Shown in pieces: positions 15,446 through 23,599 of a stretch of DNA of 38,358 bases (positions are counted from its first letter, which is position 1; the number at the start of each line of letters is the position of its first letter). Origin of the DNA: Nitrospiria bacterium (lineage in GTDB: Bacteria > Nitrospirota > Nitrospiria > JACQBZ01); contig CAKKOZ010000099.1 in assembly GCA_919901335.1 (NCBI GenBank), positions 1 through 38,358 on the forward strand, given 5' to 3'. A program made the position numbers and the translations under genes. The notes beneath the pieces were generated by a model, which was not told the origin of the DNA, made no database searches, and saw nothing but the letters and a program-made list of their open reading frames with translations.

Positions 15446-17082
15446 TGAAAAACATTGTCTTGATCGGTTTCATGGGAACAGGGAAAAGCGAGGTCGGGAA
15501 GCGGCTGGCCGGAGATCTCGGCTGGTCGTTCGAGGACACCGATCTTTGGATTGAGGAACGGGAAGGACGGACGATTCCGGAGATCTTCAGACGATCCGGT
15601 GAGGCGCGGTTCAGAAGACGGGAGAAAGAAGTCGTGGCGGAACTGGCCAAGAGAGAATCCAGCGTGATCGCGACGGGGGGCGGGGCGGTGATGGATCCCG
15701 TGAACCTCCGCAACCTCCGCCGGAACGGAGTCCTGATCAGCCTATCGGCTTCACCCGATGCGATCATGGCCCGGACGGCCGGATCGGATCGCCCTCTATT
15801 GCAGGAGGGCCATCGTCTTCACAAAATCCAGGAATTGCTTGAGTCCCGTCGGCCGTATTATCTCCTTTCCGACCACCGAATCGACACCACGCACCGGAAC
15901 CCGCGGCAGATCGTGACGATGATTAAAAACATCGTATCCGTAACCGCGCCGATCCGTGTGGATCTGGAAGACCGGAGCTACTCGATCGAGATCGGGAGCC
16001 GGACCCTTCCAAAAATCGGCGAGCGACTCGTCTCGTTGGGTCTCAAGGGGAAAGTGGCCGTGGTTACGAATCCGCGGGTCGGCCGTCTCTACGGGCCGAC
16101 CGTCATCCGCAGCCTGCGGAAGGCCGGTTTCGATCTCGTCACGGTGACGCTGCCCGATGGGGAACGATTCAAGAACCTTGAATCGGTTTCCCGTGTTTAT
16201 GATGAACTCATCCGTAAGTCGTTTGAACGAAGCTCGACTGTTCTGGCACTGGGAGGGGGTGTCATCGGCGACCTGGCCGGCTTCGCGGCCGCCACGTTTA
16301 TGCGGGGCGTCGGATTTGTTCAGGTTCCGACTACGCTGGCGGCTCAGGTGGATGCCAGTATCGGCGGCAAGACGGGCGTGGATCATCCGAAGGGTAAAAA
16401 CCTGATCGGCGCCTTCTATCAGCCGAAATGGGTCTTCATTGATCCGGAGGTTTTGAGAACACTCAGCCGCCGTGAATTCGTTTCGGGTCTTGCCGAGGTG
16501 ATCAAGTACGGCGTGATCCGGGACGAGGAGTTTTTCTCCTATCTTGAAGACAACATGGACAAGATTTTGAAACAAGAGCCGGCGGCACTGACCCATGCCA
16601 TACGGCGATCCTGCGCCATCAAGGCCGAGGTGATTCAAAAGGACGAACGGGAGGGCGGATTGAGAAAAACCCTCAATTACGGGCATACCTTTGGGCATGC
16701 GCTTGAAACGATCACAAACTACCGGACTTATCTCCACGGAGAGGCGGTCTCGATCGGGATGGCCTTTGCTACGCACCTGTCGGTCCGGCTGGGCTTTTCG
16801 GACGCCTCAACGGCCCGGCGGCAGATCGAACTCCTCAAACGCGCGGGGCTTCCGGTCGCCTTGCCGAAAATTCGAACGGCCGATATGCTTAAAACCATGA
16901 CGCTGGACAAGAAGGTCGCCGACGGCCGCATCCATTTCGTTCTGGCCGAACGCATCGGCCGTGTCACGGTTAAACCGGTTCAAGAAAAGCAGATCGCCGG
17001 ATTGTTGAAAGCGTCAACCAAAAGCGAGCCTCCGGCTCTGCCGGGGCGAGCGCGGGGAGTGGGGGCATCGGGGGACCTTTAA
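15445..17082 (+). CDS. aroKB: Bifunctional shikimate kinase / 3-dehydroquinate synthase
   Basis: 545 residues with two complete enzymes in one chain. Residues 1 to about 165 are shikimate kinase: P-loop GFMGTGKS at 8-15, the DTD motif, the RxGE..FR segment, the GGGAV motif and the lid arginines. Residues about 170 to 525 are 3-dehydroquinate synthase: LPDGERFKNLE, LGGGVIGDLAGFAAATFMRG, the IGGKTGVDHPKGKNLIGAF region and the metal-binding HTFGHALE and HGEAVSIG. They catalyse steps 5 and 2 of the shikimate pathway. Such AroKB fusions are known in Thermotoga. The last roughly 20 residues (SEPPALPGRARGVGASGDL) come from repeat copy 4, not from the AroB family. Confidence 0.95.
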   Translation: MKNIVLIGFMGTGKSEVGKRLAGDLGWSFEDTDLWIEEREGRTIPEIFRRSGEARFRRREKEVVAELAKRESSVIATGGGAVMDPVNLRNLRRNGVLISLSASPDAIMARTAGSDRPLLQEGHRLHKIQELLESRRPYYLLSDHRIDTTHRNPRQIVTMIKNIVSVTAPIRVDLEDRSYSIEIGSRTLPKIGERLVSLGLKGKVAVVTNPRVGRLYGPTVIRSLRKAGFDLVTVTLPDGERFKNLESVSRVYDELIRKSFERSSTVLALGGGVIGDLAGFAAATFMRGVGFVQVPTTLAAQVDASIGGKTGVDHPKGKNLIGAFYQPKWVFIDPEVLRTLSRREFVSGLAEVIKYGVIRDEEFFSYLEDNMDKILKQEPAALTHAIRRSCAIKAEVIQKDEREGGLRKTLNYGHTFGHALETITNYRTYLHGEAVSIGMAFATHLSVRLGFSDASTARRQIELLKRAGLPVALPKIRTADMLKTMTLDKKVADGRIHFVLAERIGRVTVKPVQEKQIAGLLKASTKSEPPALPGRARGVGASGDL

Positions 17083-17107
17083 TTTTCTTGGCCGCACGGG
17101 CCCCCAC
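17023..17107 (+). repeat. Palindromic repeat, copy 4, overlapping the aroKB end
   Basis: Same family as the three copies in the ribosomal cluster, about 16 kb away: AGCGAGCCTCCGGC, the GCGCGGGGAGTGGGGGCATC block, a variable middle and the end CCGCACGGGCCCCCAC. GTGGGGGC (17059-17066) pairs perfectly with GCCCCCAC (17100-17107). The aroKB frame runs into it and stops at 17082. Its 3' end is 5 bases before the AAAGGAGG of the next gene, like copy 2. Confidence 0.87.
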
Positions 17108-17125
17108 ATACAAAAGGAGGACGGG

Positions 17126-17770
17126 GTGAATAAGATCAATCAGGCAAGAGCAACGCGGATCGGGCTTTCTTTGGGGGCCACGGCCGTGCTCGGAATCGCG
17201 CTGGGCTGCGGCGAGATCGGCGGTGCCGGGCAGTGTTTTGGCGTGGATGAAACCGGCGCATGCGTTACGATCGACTCGATCGTGCCAACCGACACCACGA
17301 CCGGCGCCGGTGACACCTCGGATGTTGATGCGTTCCAAACGGCGGACTGCGACAGTGATTCGACCACTGTCGATCCTGAGCCGTTCGGTAAACATTCGGC
17401 TACGGTTGCGATTTCGGTCACACTGATGCCCGGGGTCGTTTCATCCCAAAATGGGGGTCCGGCTCCGTCATTTGTGACGATCACGGACTATACGATTGAG
17501 TATGTCGCCGTCACCGCGGGAGCCCCTAACTTAAATGACGAGTCATACACGGCAGCCCAGAAGATTGATGCGGGGGCCTCGGCCACGATGACCTTGGAGT
17601 TCGTCTCGATTTCGAATAAGGCACTGTTTGGGTCCAACGCGAGCAGCTCGGATGCCCCGGCCCAATATCAGGCGAACTACACCATCACGGGAACGACCGA
17701 GTTTGTTGACCCTCTGATCCTCAAAGGGTCCACAAGTTTCAATATGGGAAATTATTCGCACTGTTCATAA
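17126..17770 (+). CDS. Predicted lipoprotein of unknown function
   Basis: 214 residues from a GTG with AAAGGAGG 5 bases upstream. A lipoprotein signal is clear (GATAVLGIALGC, Cys28). The mature part is acidic and rich in Thr, Ser and Asp, has four further cysteines (C37, C46, C75 and one near the end), and contains beta-strand-like stretches such as HSATVAISVTLMPG and ITDYTIEYVAV, suggesting one Ig-like or jelly-roll domain. I do not recognise the family. It sits 53 bases before a second lipoprotein, so the two may be co-transcribed and act together at the cell surface. Confidence 0.8.
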   Translation: MNKINQARATRIGLSLGATAVLGIALGCGEIGGAGQCFGVDETGACVTIDSIVPTDTTTGAGDTSDVDAFQTADCDSDSTTVDPEPFGKHSATVAISVTLMPGVVSSQNGGPAPSFVTITDYTIEYVAVTAGAPNLNDESYTAAQKIDAGASATMTLEFVSISNKALFGSNASSSDAPAQYQANYTITGTTEFVDPLILKGSTSFNMGNYSHCS

Positions 17771-17823
17771 AACGGCGCAAGAGGAAATACAAACGTTCAA
17801 TGCGTCCATGATAAGGAGGCGGT

Positions 17824-20202
17824 ATGAAGCGGACAGCGGTTAAATGGCTGGGCATAATCGCAATCGGGGTTGCGGCGGTGGGCTGCAGCGACAATCCGGA
17901 CGTCGCCAGTAATGCGCCGACCCCGAGCGGCAGCGGGGCCTCGGCCACCGTCGCGTCCATCACGGTGACACCGGCCGGGCCGTTTACGTTTGCAGTCGGA
18001 GGGACGCAGCAACTGAGCGCCACCGCGCTTGACGCTTCAAGCAATCCGGTGACCGGGGTTACGTTTATCTGGTCTTCCAGCAATAACGGCGTGGCCACGG
18101 TGAGCAGCACGGGGCTTGTAACCGCGATCGTCCCTGGTGGACCGGTTACCATTACCGCTTCAAGCGGGACGATTACAAGCAATGCGATCAGCGTGACCGT
18201 TTCATGTGCCGGCATACCGTCCAGCACCCCGACCCCACTTCGGGTTACCTTAAACCCTCCGAGCCCGATCAATATCAACGGCACGACCAGCATGGCCGCC
18301 ACCGTGTATGACTGCACCGGCGCCGTGGTCCCGGACGGGATCAGCGTGAGCTTTTCATCGAGTTCCACGACGTTGGGCACACTCAGTCCCGCCTCCGCAC
18401 TGACGACGGGGGGAGGCGGCACGGCGACCGCCAGCTTCACCGCAGGCAGTGTGGCCGGGACGGTCACGATTACGGCTACAGCCGGGGCCGTGTCCAATTC
18501 GGCCACGTTGAGCATCCTATCGTTGCCGGCCGGAAGCATCCAGTTCAATCAGGTGAATCCGCAGGTGATTGGTGTGAAGGGAGCGGGGCAGGTTGAAGTT
18601 TCCGAGGTTTCATTCAGCATTGAGGACACCCAGGGCAATCCGGTGTCCGACGGCAGCGTCACGGTCACGTTCCAGTTTTTAGCCGGTCTTAATCCCGGCG
18701 GCGGGGCCACGATTGATCCCCCCACCGTTGCAACCTTGGGCGGCATCGCAAAGACCTTCGTCAAGAGCGGTTATGTGGCCGGCCCAGTGCGGGTCCTGGC
18801 CTTTTTGGATACGGACAATGACTCGGCATTAGATGCGGGGGAGATCTATAGCACTTCGACGCCGCTTTCGATCGGCGGCGGGGTGCCGTCGGCCCGGTTC
18901 TTCAGCGTCTCGGCCGATGTCCACAACCTGGCCGGCTTCGGGTACGACAATGAAGTGGCGACGATTTTTGTTAATTTGGCCGACCGGTTCGGAGACTTCA
19001 ACGTTCTGGAGGGAACCTCGGTCTCGTTCTACACTGAGGCGGGTGCGATTGACCGTCAGGGCGTCACGAACGATCAGGGACAGACCTCGGTGACCTTCCG
19101 GACACAGAACCGGTGGCCCTTCGACACCGATCCGAGACAGAACCTCAATCCGATCGGAAACGAGGTGCTGCTTTACAATAACCGGAACTGTAATGACCGC
19201 GACGGCACCGAAACTTTTGAAGACTTCGATAATAACGGTGCCTATACTCTTGCTCTCTGTGAGCATTTTAGTGATTCGGACGGCGGCGGCTACAATCTGA
19301 ATGAGCCGAACCCGCGGGACGGATGGGCGAGCGTACTGGCCGTCACTCAGGGGGAGGAGACCTTCTATGACCTGGACGGTGACGGGCTGTATGATTTAGG
19401 CGAGTCGTTCGACGACACCGGTGAGCCGTTTATTGACGAAAATGACAACGGGATGTACGACGACATAGAGACCTTTACCGATGCCAACGCGAACAATTTG
19501 TACGATCCGGGTGAGGCCTTTGTAGATAAAAGTCGCGGCGAACCTTTTCTCGATCTCAATAGTGACGGAACTCGCCAATCAACGGAGCCGTTTACCGATT
19601 TGAACGGGAACTTGATCTATGACAGCAGCGGTTTTACCAATGGGGTCTATGATCGTGGTGAATTTTATGTCGATGTAAACGGCGATAGAAAATGGACGCA
19701 CGGCGACGGCGCCTGGGACTCCAACACCGCGATCTGGGTGGACCTCCGTGGAACGAATGTGACGGGCAAGAAGTCCCAGACCATGGTCTTCACCGGCCCG
19801 CCGGACTTCAGCCTCGAGACGAGCCGCATCGTGGTGGATAATGCCCATTGTTTGCCGACGGTTTCGGGGGGATGCGCTGCCTTTACCGTTCCAAATAACC
19901 AGTGCGCCACCTTTAGGATTTATGTGGCGGATTTCAACAACAATAAGCTATCGCCCGGTTCATCCATCACAGTTACGAAAGGCGGCGCCGGGCTGTTGAC
20001 CGGACCGGATCCGTTGATCCTCGGCGATGCCACCGATCCGGGGCCAACTCAGCTCACTGCCGCACTCTGCGATGAAGACCCTGCCGTGGTTGGAGCGTTG
20101 AAAAGCTCATCGCTAAAGGTGGCCATCACCTGGACGCCGCAGAATGCCGACCCGACGACCTACACCATGTCGGTCTCGGGGAGTGTGGACGCGAAGCCGT
20201 AG
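17824..20202 (+). CDS. Large lipoprotein with Ig-like domains and acidic calcium-binding-like repeats
   Basis: 792 residues with ATAAGGAGG upstream. The lipoprotein signal ends AAVGC (Cys21). Residues about 42-127 form a Big_2-like bacterial Ig domain (SITVTPAGPFTFAVGGTQQL and ATVSSTGLVTA). A second lies at about 138-233 and at least one more Ig-like region at about 240-430. Residues about 512-630 are a run of acidic units of the type NGMYDDIETFTDANANNLYD (E-F-x-D-x-N-x-N-x-x-YD-x-GE), reminiscent of EF-hand-like or thrombospondin type 3 calcium sites. A beta-rich C-terminal region follows. Probably a surface-exposed structural or adhesion protein. No enzyme motif is visible. A strong terminator follows. 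Confidence 0.82.
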   Translation: MKRTAVKWLGIIAIGVAAVGCSDNPDVASNAPTPSGSGASATVASITVTPAGPFTFAVGGTQQLSATALDASSNPVTGVTFIWSSSNNGVATVSSTGLVTAIVPGGPVTITASSGTITSNAISVTVSCAGIPSSTPTPLRVTLNPPSPININGTTSMAATVYDCTGAVVPDGISVSFSSSSTTLGTLSPASALTTGGGGTATASFTAGSVAGTVTITATAGAVSNSATLSILSLPAGSIQFNQVNPQVIGVKGAGQVEVSEVSFSIEDTQGNPVSDGSVTVTFQFLAGLNPGGGATIDPPTVATLGGIAKTFVKSGYVAGPVRVLAFLDTDNDSALDAGEIYSTSTPLSIGGGVPSARFFSVSADVHNLAGFGYDNEVATIFVNLADRFGDFNVLEGTSVSFYTEAGAIDRQGVTNDQGQTSVTFRTQNRWPFDTDPRQNLNPIGNEVLLYNNRNCNDRDGTETFEDFDNNGAYTLALCEHFSDSDGGGYNLNEPNPRDGWASVLAVTQGEETFYDLDGDGLYDLGESFDDTGEPFIDENDNGMYDDIETFTDANANNLYDPGEAFVDKSRGEPFLDLNSDGTRQSTEPFTDLNGNLIYDSSGFTNGVYDRGEFYVDVNGDRKWTHGDGAWDSNTAIWVDLRGTNVTGKKSQTMVFTGPPDFSLETSRIVVDNAHCLPTVSGGCAAFTVPNNQCATFRIYVADFNNNKLSPGSSITVTKGGAGLLTGPDPLILGDATDPGPTQLTAALCDEDPAVVGALKSSSLKVAITWTPQNADPTTYTMSVSGSVDAKP

Positions 20203-20230
20203 TCCCGGTTAGGATACGAAAACCATTTTA

Positions 20231-20266
20231 ACAAGGGCAGGAATTCATCCTGCCCTTGTTATTTTT
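20231..20266 (+). terminator. Terminator after the Ig-like lipoprotein gene
   Basis: ACAAGGGCAGGA (20231-20242) and TCCTGCCCTTGT (20248-20259) form a perfect 12 bp stem with a five-base loop, followed by TATTTTT. This is a textbook intrinsic terminator. Confidence 0.93.
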
Positions 20267-20344
20267 AAGGGTGGATGATACGTAACCGATTGATAAATTA
20301 ATGTAATACTATGTTATTATTTTGTCGGCGGTAGATCTGGGCTA

Positions 20345-20386
20345 TTGGTTTTAAGCGCGAATTGTGTTATAGTTTGGAGCGCTTAA
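20345..20386 (+). promoter_or_regulatory. Promoter flanked by an inverted repeat, upstream of the ANTAR regulator gene
   Basis: TTGGTT (20345-20350) and the extended -10 TGTTATAGT (hexamer TATAGT, 20368-20373) are 17 bases apart. A perfect inverted repeat, TTAAGCGC (20351-20358) and GCGCTTAA (20379-20386), lies symmetrically around the -10 with its centre at 20368.5. The half-sites are two DNA turns plus a spacer apart (28 bp centre to centre), as expected for a dimeric or tetrameric regulator. Transcription should begin near 20380, inside the distal half-site. Confidence 0.65.
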
Positions 20387-20399
20387 GGTTCCCCATCGT

Positions 20400-21671
20400 T
20401 TGAAGAATCACATGATTATAAAAGAGAAACGATTAAAGACCGGCGATGAAAAAATCGCGCAGTTAAAACGTTCGCTGGTCGAAAAATCGTGCGAGCTGGA
20501 GTTGCTTCGCCGGATCAGCGAATCCATCAGTTGTAATCTTGACCTGGATGACGTCTTGAAGCAGATTATTGATATCGTGGTCCAGGTGACGCGAGCGGAT
20601 GCCTGCCTGCTGTATCTTTACGATGATCGAAACAAGGAACTGATTCTTAAGGCGACCAAGAACCCGCATCCCAAACTGATCGGCCGCGCCCGGCTCGAAC
20701 TGGGCGAGGGGATCACCGGTTGGGTGGCGCGCGAACGTAAACTCGTGGCGATTGCAAAGAACGCGAGCGATGATCCGCGGTTCAAGGTTTTTCACAACCT
20801 TCCCGAAGACCGCTACCATGCCTTTCTTTCGGTTCCGGTGATCTCCAAGAACGAGGTGATCGGCGTGATCAACGTACAGCACAAGCGGCCGCATCATCAT
20901 TCAAACAGCGAGCTGGCGCTTCTGACCACGATCGGCCATCAGGTCGGCGGGGCGATCGAAAATGCCCGGCTTTATGAGGAAATGAAGAAAAAGGCGATGC
21001 AGATCGAGACGCTTTCTCAGGTCAGCAAGACGATTGCCTCCAACCGGTACTTGAAGGAAATTCTACAGTTGATCGTCGCGATGACGGCCGAGATGATGAA
21101 CTCGACCATCTGCTCGATCATGCTGTTAGATGAAGAAAGGCAGGAACTCGAGATCGTGGCGACCCAGAGCTTGAGCGAGGACTACCGGATGAAACCGAAC
21201 CTCAAAATCGGCCAGAGCATCAGCGGCCGGGCCGTAAAGGAAAAACGGCCGATCGCCGTTCTCGACGTGACCCGCGAGCCGGGCTACATGTACGCTGATC
21301 TGGCGCGGAAAGAAGGGCTCTGTTCGCTTCTTTCGGTCCCGATGATGATCAAGGACCGCGCCGTGGGCGTGATCAACAGTTACACCTCCCACGAGCACGC
21401 GTTTTACGACGAGGAGATCCATATCCTTCAGGCCGTGGCCAATCAGGCCGCTGTCGCGATCGAGAACACGAAACTGGTCCGCCGGTCGAACGAGATGCAG
21501 GAGGCGCTTGAAAACCGGAAGATTGTGGAGCGCGCGAAAGGCGTCCTGATGCGTGAGAAAAAGATCGCCGAGGACGAGGCCTTCCGCATCATCCAGCGGC
21601 AGAGCATGAATACGCGGAAAAGCATGAAGGAGATCGCCGAGGCCGTCATCCTGGCCTCCGAAATCAAGTAG
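20400..21671 (+). CDS. GAF-GAF-ANTAR regulator (probable RNA-binding antiterminator)
   Basis: 423 residues from a TTG at 20400. An ATG at 20412 is the alternative, and neither has a good ribosome-binding site. A short coiled coil is followed by GAF 1 (about 50-190, with LGEGITGWVARERKLVAI), GAF 2 (about 215-355, with IGQSISGRAVKEKRPIAV) and an ANTAR domain at about 362-418 (ALENRKIVERAKGVLMREKK, EDEAFRIIQRQSM, EIAEAV). ANTAR domains bind paired small RNA hairpins and prevent formation of a terminator, as NasR does for nitrate assimilation in Klebsiella. GAF domains usually sense small ligands or redox state. The gene lies two genes upstream of a NifA-like gene whose leader holds a terminator. 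The ligand cannot be deduced. Confidence 0.88.
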   Translation: MKNHMIIKEKRLKTGDEKIAQLKRSLVEKSCELELLRRISESISCNLDLDDVLKQIIDIVVQVTRADACLLYLYDDRNKELILKATKNPHPKLIGRARLELGEGITGWVARERKLVAIAKNASDDPRFKVFHNLPEDRYHAFLSVPVISKNEVIGVINVQHKRPHHHSNSELALLTTIGHQVGGAIENARLYEEMKKKAMQIETLSQVSKTIASNRYLKEILQLIVAMTAEMMNSTICSIMLLDEERQELEIVATQSLSEDYRMKPNLKIGQSISGRAVKEKRPIAVLDVTREPGYMYADLARKEGLCSLLSVPMMIKDRAVGVINSYTSHEHAFYDEEIHILQAVANQAAVAIENTKLVRRSNEMQEALENRKIVERAKGVLMREKKIAEDEAFRIIQRQSMNTRKSMKEIAEAVILASEIK

Positions 21672-21703
21672 GGGCGGTTCGCGAACCGCCCCTTCAATTT
21701 TTA
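21671..21703 (+). terminator. Terminator after the ANTAR gene
   Basis: GGGGCGGTTC (21671-21680) and GAACCGCCCC (21683-21692) form a perfect 10 bp stem with a two-base loop, followed by TTCAATTTTT. It begins at the last base of the stop codon. Confidence 0.85.
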
Positions 21704-21723
21704 TAACCCAAAGATGGGATCGA

Positions 21724-23472
21724 ATGCGGACGCTACGGATTGCATTGGCCCAGATCAACTGCACCGTCGGTGATCTGGAAGGAAATACCGAGAAGATTTG
21801 CGAGTATATCGAAAAGGCCAAGGCGCTGGAGGCCGATCTGGTGGCCTTTCCCGAAATGGCGATTCCCGGTTATCCTCCCGAAGACCTTCTGCTGAAACCC
21901 CAGTTCGCGCAGGACAATTTACAGTTCCTCCAGAAAGTGATCAAGCAGACCAAGGGCATCACGGCCGTCGTTGGCGTGGTGGACCGGCAGGACGATATCT
22001 ACAACGGCGCTGCCCTGATCCATGACGGCGCGCTGGTCACGATCTATCACAAGATCCACCTTCCCAACTACGGCGTGTTCGACGAATACCGGTATTTTCA
22101 GGCCGGTACGGAATGTCCCGTGATCGTGCTCCGGGATGTGGCGGTCGGCGTCAACATTTGCGAGGACCTCTGGCACCCGGAAGGGCCGGCGCTCACGCAG
22201 AGCCTGGGCGGCGACGCCGAGGTGATCGTGAGCATCAATGCCTCGCCGTATCACCGCGGGAAGACGACGTTCCGAGAGCAGATGCTGGCGACGCGGGCGT
22301 GCGACAACAGCGTGATTCTGGCCTACGCGAACATGGTCGGCGGACAGGACGAGCTGATCTTTGATGGTCAGAGCGTCATTTTCGACCAAAACGGGCTTGT
22401 GATCGCCCACGCGCGTCCCTTTGAGGAGGAACTGGTCCTGGCCGATCTGAATCTCGAAGCCGTGTTCCGGACGCGTCTGCATGATACGCGCCGCCGGAAG
22501 AAGAAGCTGACCTTCACGGCCGAAAGCGCCTCCGTGAAGCGGTTTGTCCTGTCGCATCGCATCGAGCCGTCCAAGAAACGGCCGCTTCATCCCAGACCGT
22601 ATTCGCCGCTCCACCCGCTGACGGAAGTCTACCGCGCTCTGACGCTGGGCGTGAAGGATTACGTGACGAAGAACGGTTTCTCCAAGACGGTGATCGGGAT
22701 CAGCGGCGGGATTGATTCGGCCCTCACGGCCCTGATCGCGGTGGACGCGCTCGGCAAGGAAAACGTGGTGGGGGTTTTTATGCCGTCACAGTACACCTCC
22801 AACGCGAGCGAGGAGGACAGTCAGCTTCTCGCGAAGGCCCTGGGGATCAAGCTCCTCGTCATTCCCATCAAGGAGGTGTTTCAAACCTATCTCAAGATGT
22901 TCGTGAAAGAATTTAAAGGCCGGGCGGCCGATACGACGGAAGAGAACCTTCAGGCCCGGATCCGGGGAAACATACTGATGGCCCTTTCGAATAAATTCGG
23001 ATGGCTGGTCTTGACGACCGGCAATAAGAGCGAGATGAGCGTCGGATACGCGACGCTGTACGGCGACATGGCCGGCGGCTTCGCCGTGATCAAGGATGTT
23101 CCCAAGACCCTGGTGTACGAGCTGTCCAATCACCGGAACTCACAGGAGAAGCGGCCGATCATCCCGCAGCGGATTTTCAAGCGCCCGCCGACGGCCGAAT
23201 TGAAGCCGGGCCAGACGGACCAGGACACCCTTCCTCCTTATAGCATTCTGGACCCGATCGTTCTGGCCTATGTCGAGGAGGATGTGGGATACGAGGAGCT
23301 GGTCTCGATGGGGTTCGACCGGCGGACGGTCGAGAAGGTGATCCGAATGGTGGACCGCAGCGAATACAAGCGCCGCCAGGCCCCGATCGGGATCAAGATC
23401 ACCCCGCGCGCCTTCGGCAGGGACCGCCGCGTCCCGATCACGAATCAGTACAAAGAGATTCAAACAAAGTAA
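21724..23472 (+). CDS. nadE: Glutamine-dependent NAD+ synthetase
   Basis: 582 residues with two domains. The N-terminal nitrilase-type amidase (about 1-265) carries the Glu44-Lys110-Cys146 triad (FPEMAIPGYPPED, YHKIHLPNYGVFDE, GVNICEDLW) and releases ammonia from glutamine. The C-terminal synthetase has the ATP-pyrophosphatase P-loop SGGIDS (327-332), then TTGNKSEMSVGYATLYGDMAGG. It makes NAD+ from deamido-NAD+. It lies between two nitrogen-type regulators but is an ordinary housekeeping gene. Its use of glutamine is a loose link to nitrogen state. The ribosome-binding site is weak (GGGA). Confidence 0.96.
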   Translation: MRTLRIALAQINCTVGDLEGNTEKICEYIEKAKALEADLVAFPEMAIPGYPPEDLLLKPQFAQDNLQFLQKVIKQTKGITAVVGVVDRQDDIYNGAALIHDGALVTIYHKIHLPNYGVFDEYRYFQAGTECPVIVLRDVAVGVNICEDLWHPEGPALTQSLGGDAEVIVSINASPYHRGKTTFREQMLATRACDNSVILAYANMVGGQDELIFDGQSVIFDQNGLVIAHARPFEEELVLADLNLEAVFRTRLHDTRRRKKKLTFTAESASVKRFVLSHRIEPSKKRPLHPRPYSPLHPLTEVYRALTLGVKDYVTKNGFSKTVIGISGGIDSALTALIAVDALGKENVVGVFMPSQYTSNASEEDSQLLAKALGIKLLVIPIKEVFQTYLKMFVKEFKGRAADTTEENLQARIRGNILMALSNKFGWLVLTTGNKSEMSVGYATLYGDMAGGFAVIKDVPKTLVYELSNHRNSQEKRPIIPQRIFKRPPTAELKPGQTDQDTLPPYSILDPIVLAYVEEDVGYEELVSMGFDRRTVEKVIRMVDRSEYKRRQAPIGIKITPRAFGRDRRVPITNQYKEIQTK

Positions 23473-23478
23473 AATTTC

Positions 23479-23507
23479 TTGACCGCAACCGGCGGCTGTG
23501 TTATAAG
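23479..23507 (+). promoter_or_regulatory. Promoter for the NifA-like gene
   Basis: TTGACC (23479-23484) and TATAAG (23502-23507) are 17 bases apart, and the -10 is extended by TGT (23499-23501). This is the strongest sigma-70-type promoter in the nitrogen region. Transcription should start near 23514, so the RNA begins directly with the hairpins described at 23513-23577. Confidence 0.8.
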
Positions 23508-23512
23508 ACTAC

Positions 23513-23542
23513 AGCACAACGATGTGTTTTGACGAGGGCGTC
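23513..23542 (+). promoter_or_regulatory. Candidate ANTAR-type double hairpin in the leader RNA
   Basis: Hairpin P1: bases 23513-23517 pair with 23524-23528 (A-U, G-U, C-G, A-U, C-G) around the six-base loop AACGAT (23518-23523), which has A at position 1 and G at position 4 as in known ANTAR targets. Two bases later, P2: GAC (23531-23533) pairs with GTC (23540-23542) around GAGGGC, with G at position 4 but G rather than A at position 1. P2 uses five bases of the 5' arm of the terminator that follows, so the two cannot form together. The match to the ANTAR rule is good for P1 and partial for P2. Confidence 0.45.
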
Positions 23543-23577
23543 TTCTTTCATCCAAGAGAAGACGCTTTTTTATTTTT
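23538..23577 (+). terminator. Leader attenuator before the NifA-like gene
   Basis: GCGTCTTCT (23538-23546) and AGAAGACGC (23557-23565) form a perfect 9 bp stem followed by TTTTTTATTTTT. It stands downstream of the promoter at 23479 and upstream of the start codon at 23600, so it would stop the transcript before the gene unless prevented. It is therefore an attenuator rather than an end-of-operon terminator. Confidence 0.88.
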
Positions 23578-23599
23578 ATGTAAACGAGCAACGGATCGG

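Noticed and set aside
19350..19710. CRISPR-like or DNA tandem repeat array
   Set aside because: The periodicity is at protein level (acidic units in the lipoprotein) and the DNA units are too divergent and not separated by spacers.
23522..23599. Start of the NifA-like protein at 23522
   Set aside because: It would place the terminator hairpin and T-tract inside the coding region, and the extra residues do not resemble a GAF N-terminus. The ATG at 23600 begins the conserved part.
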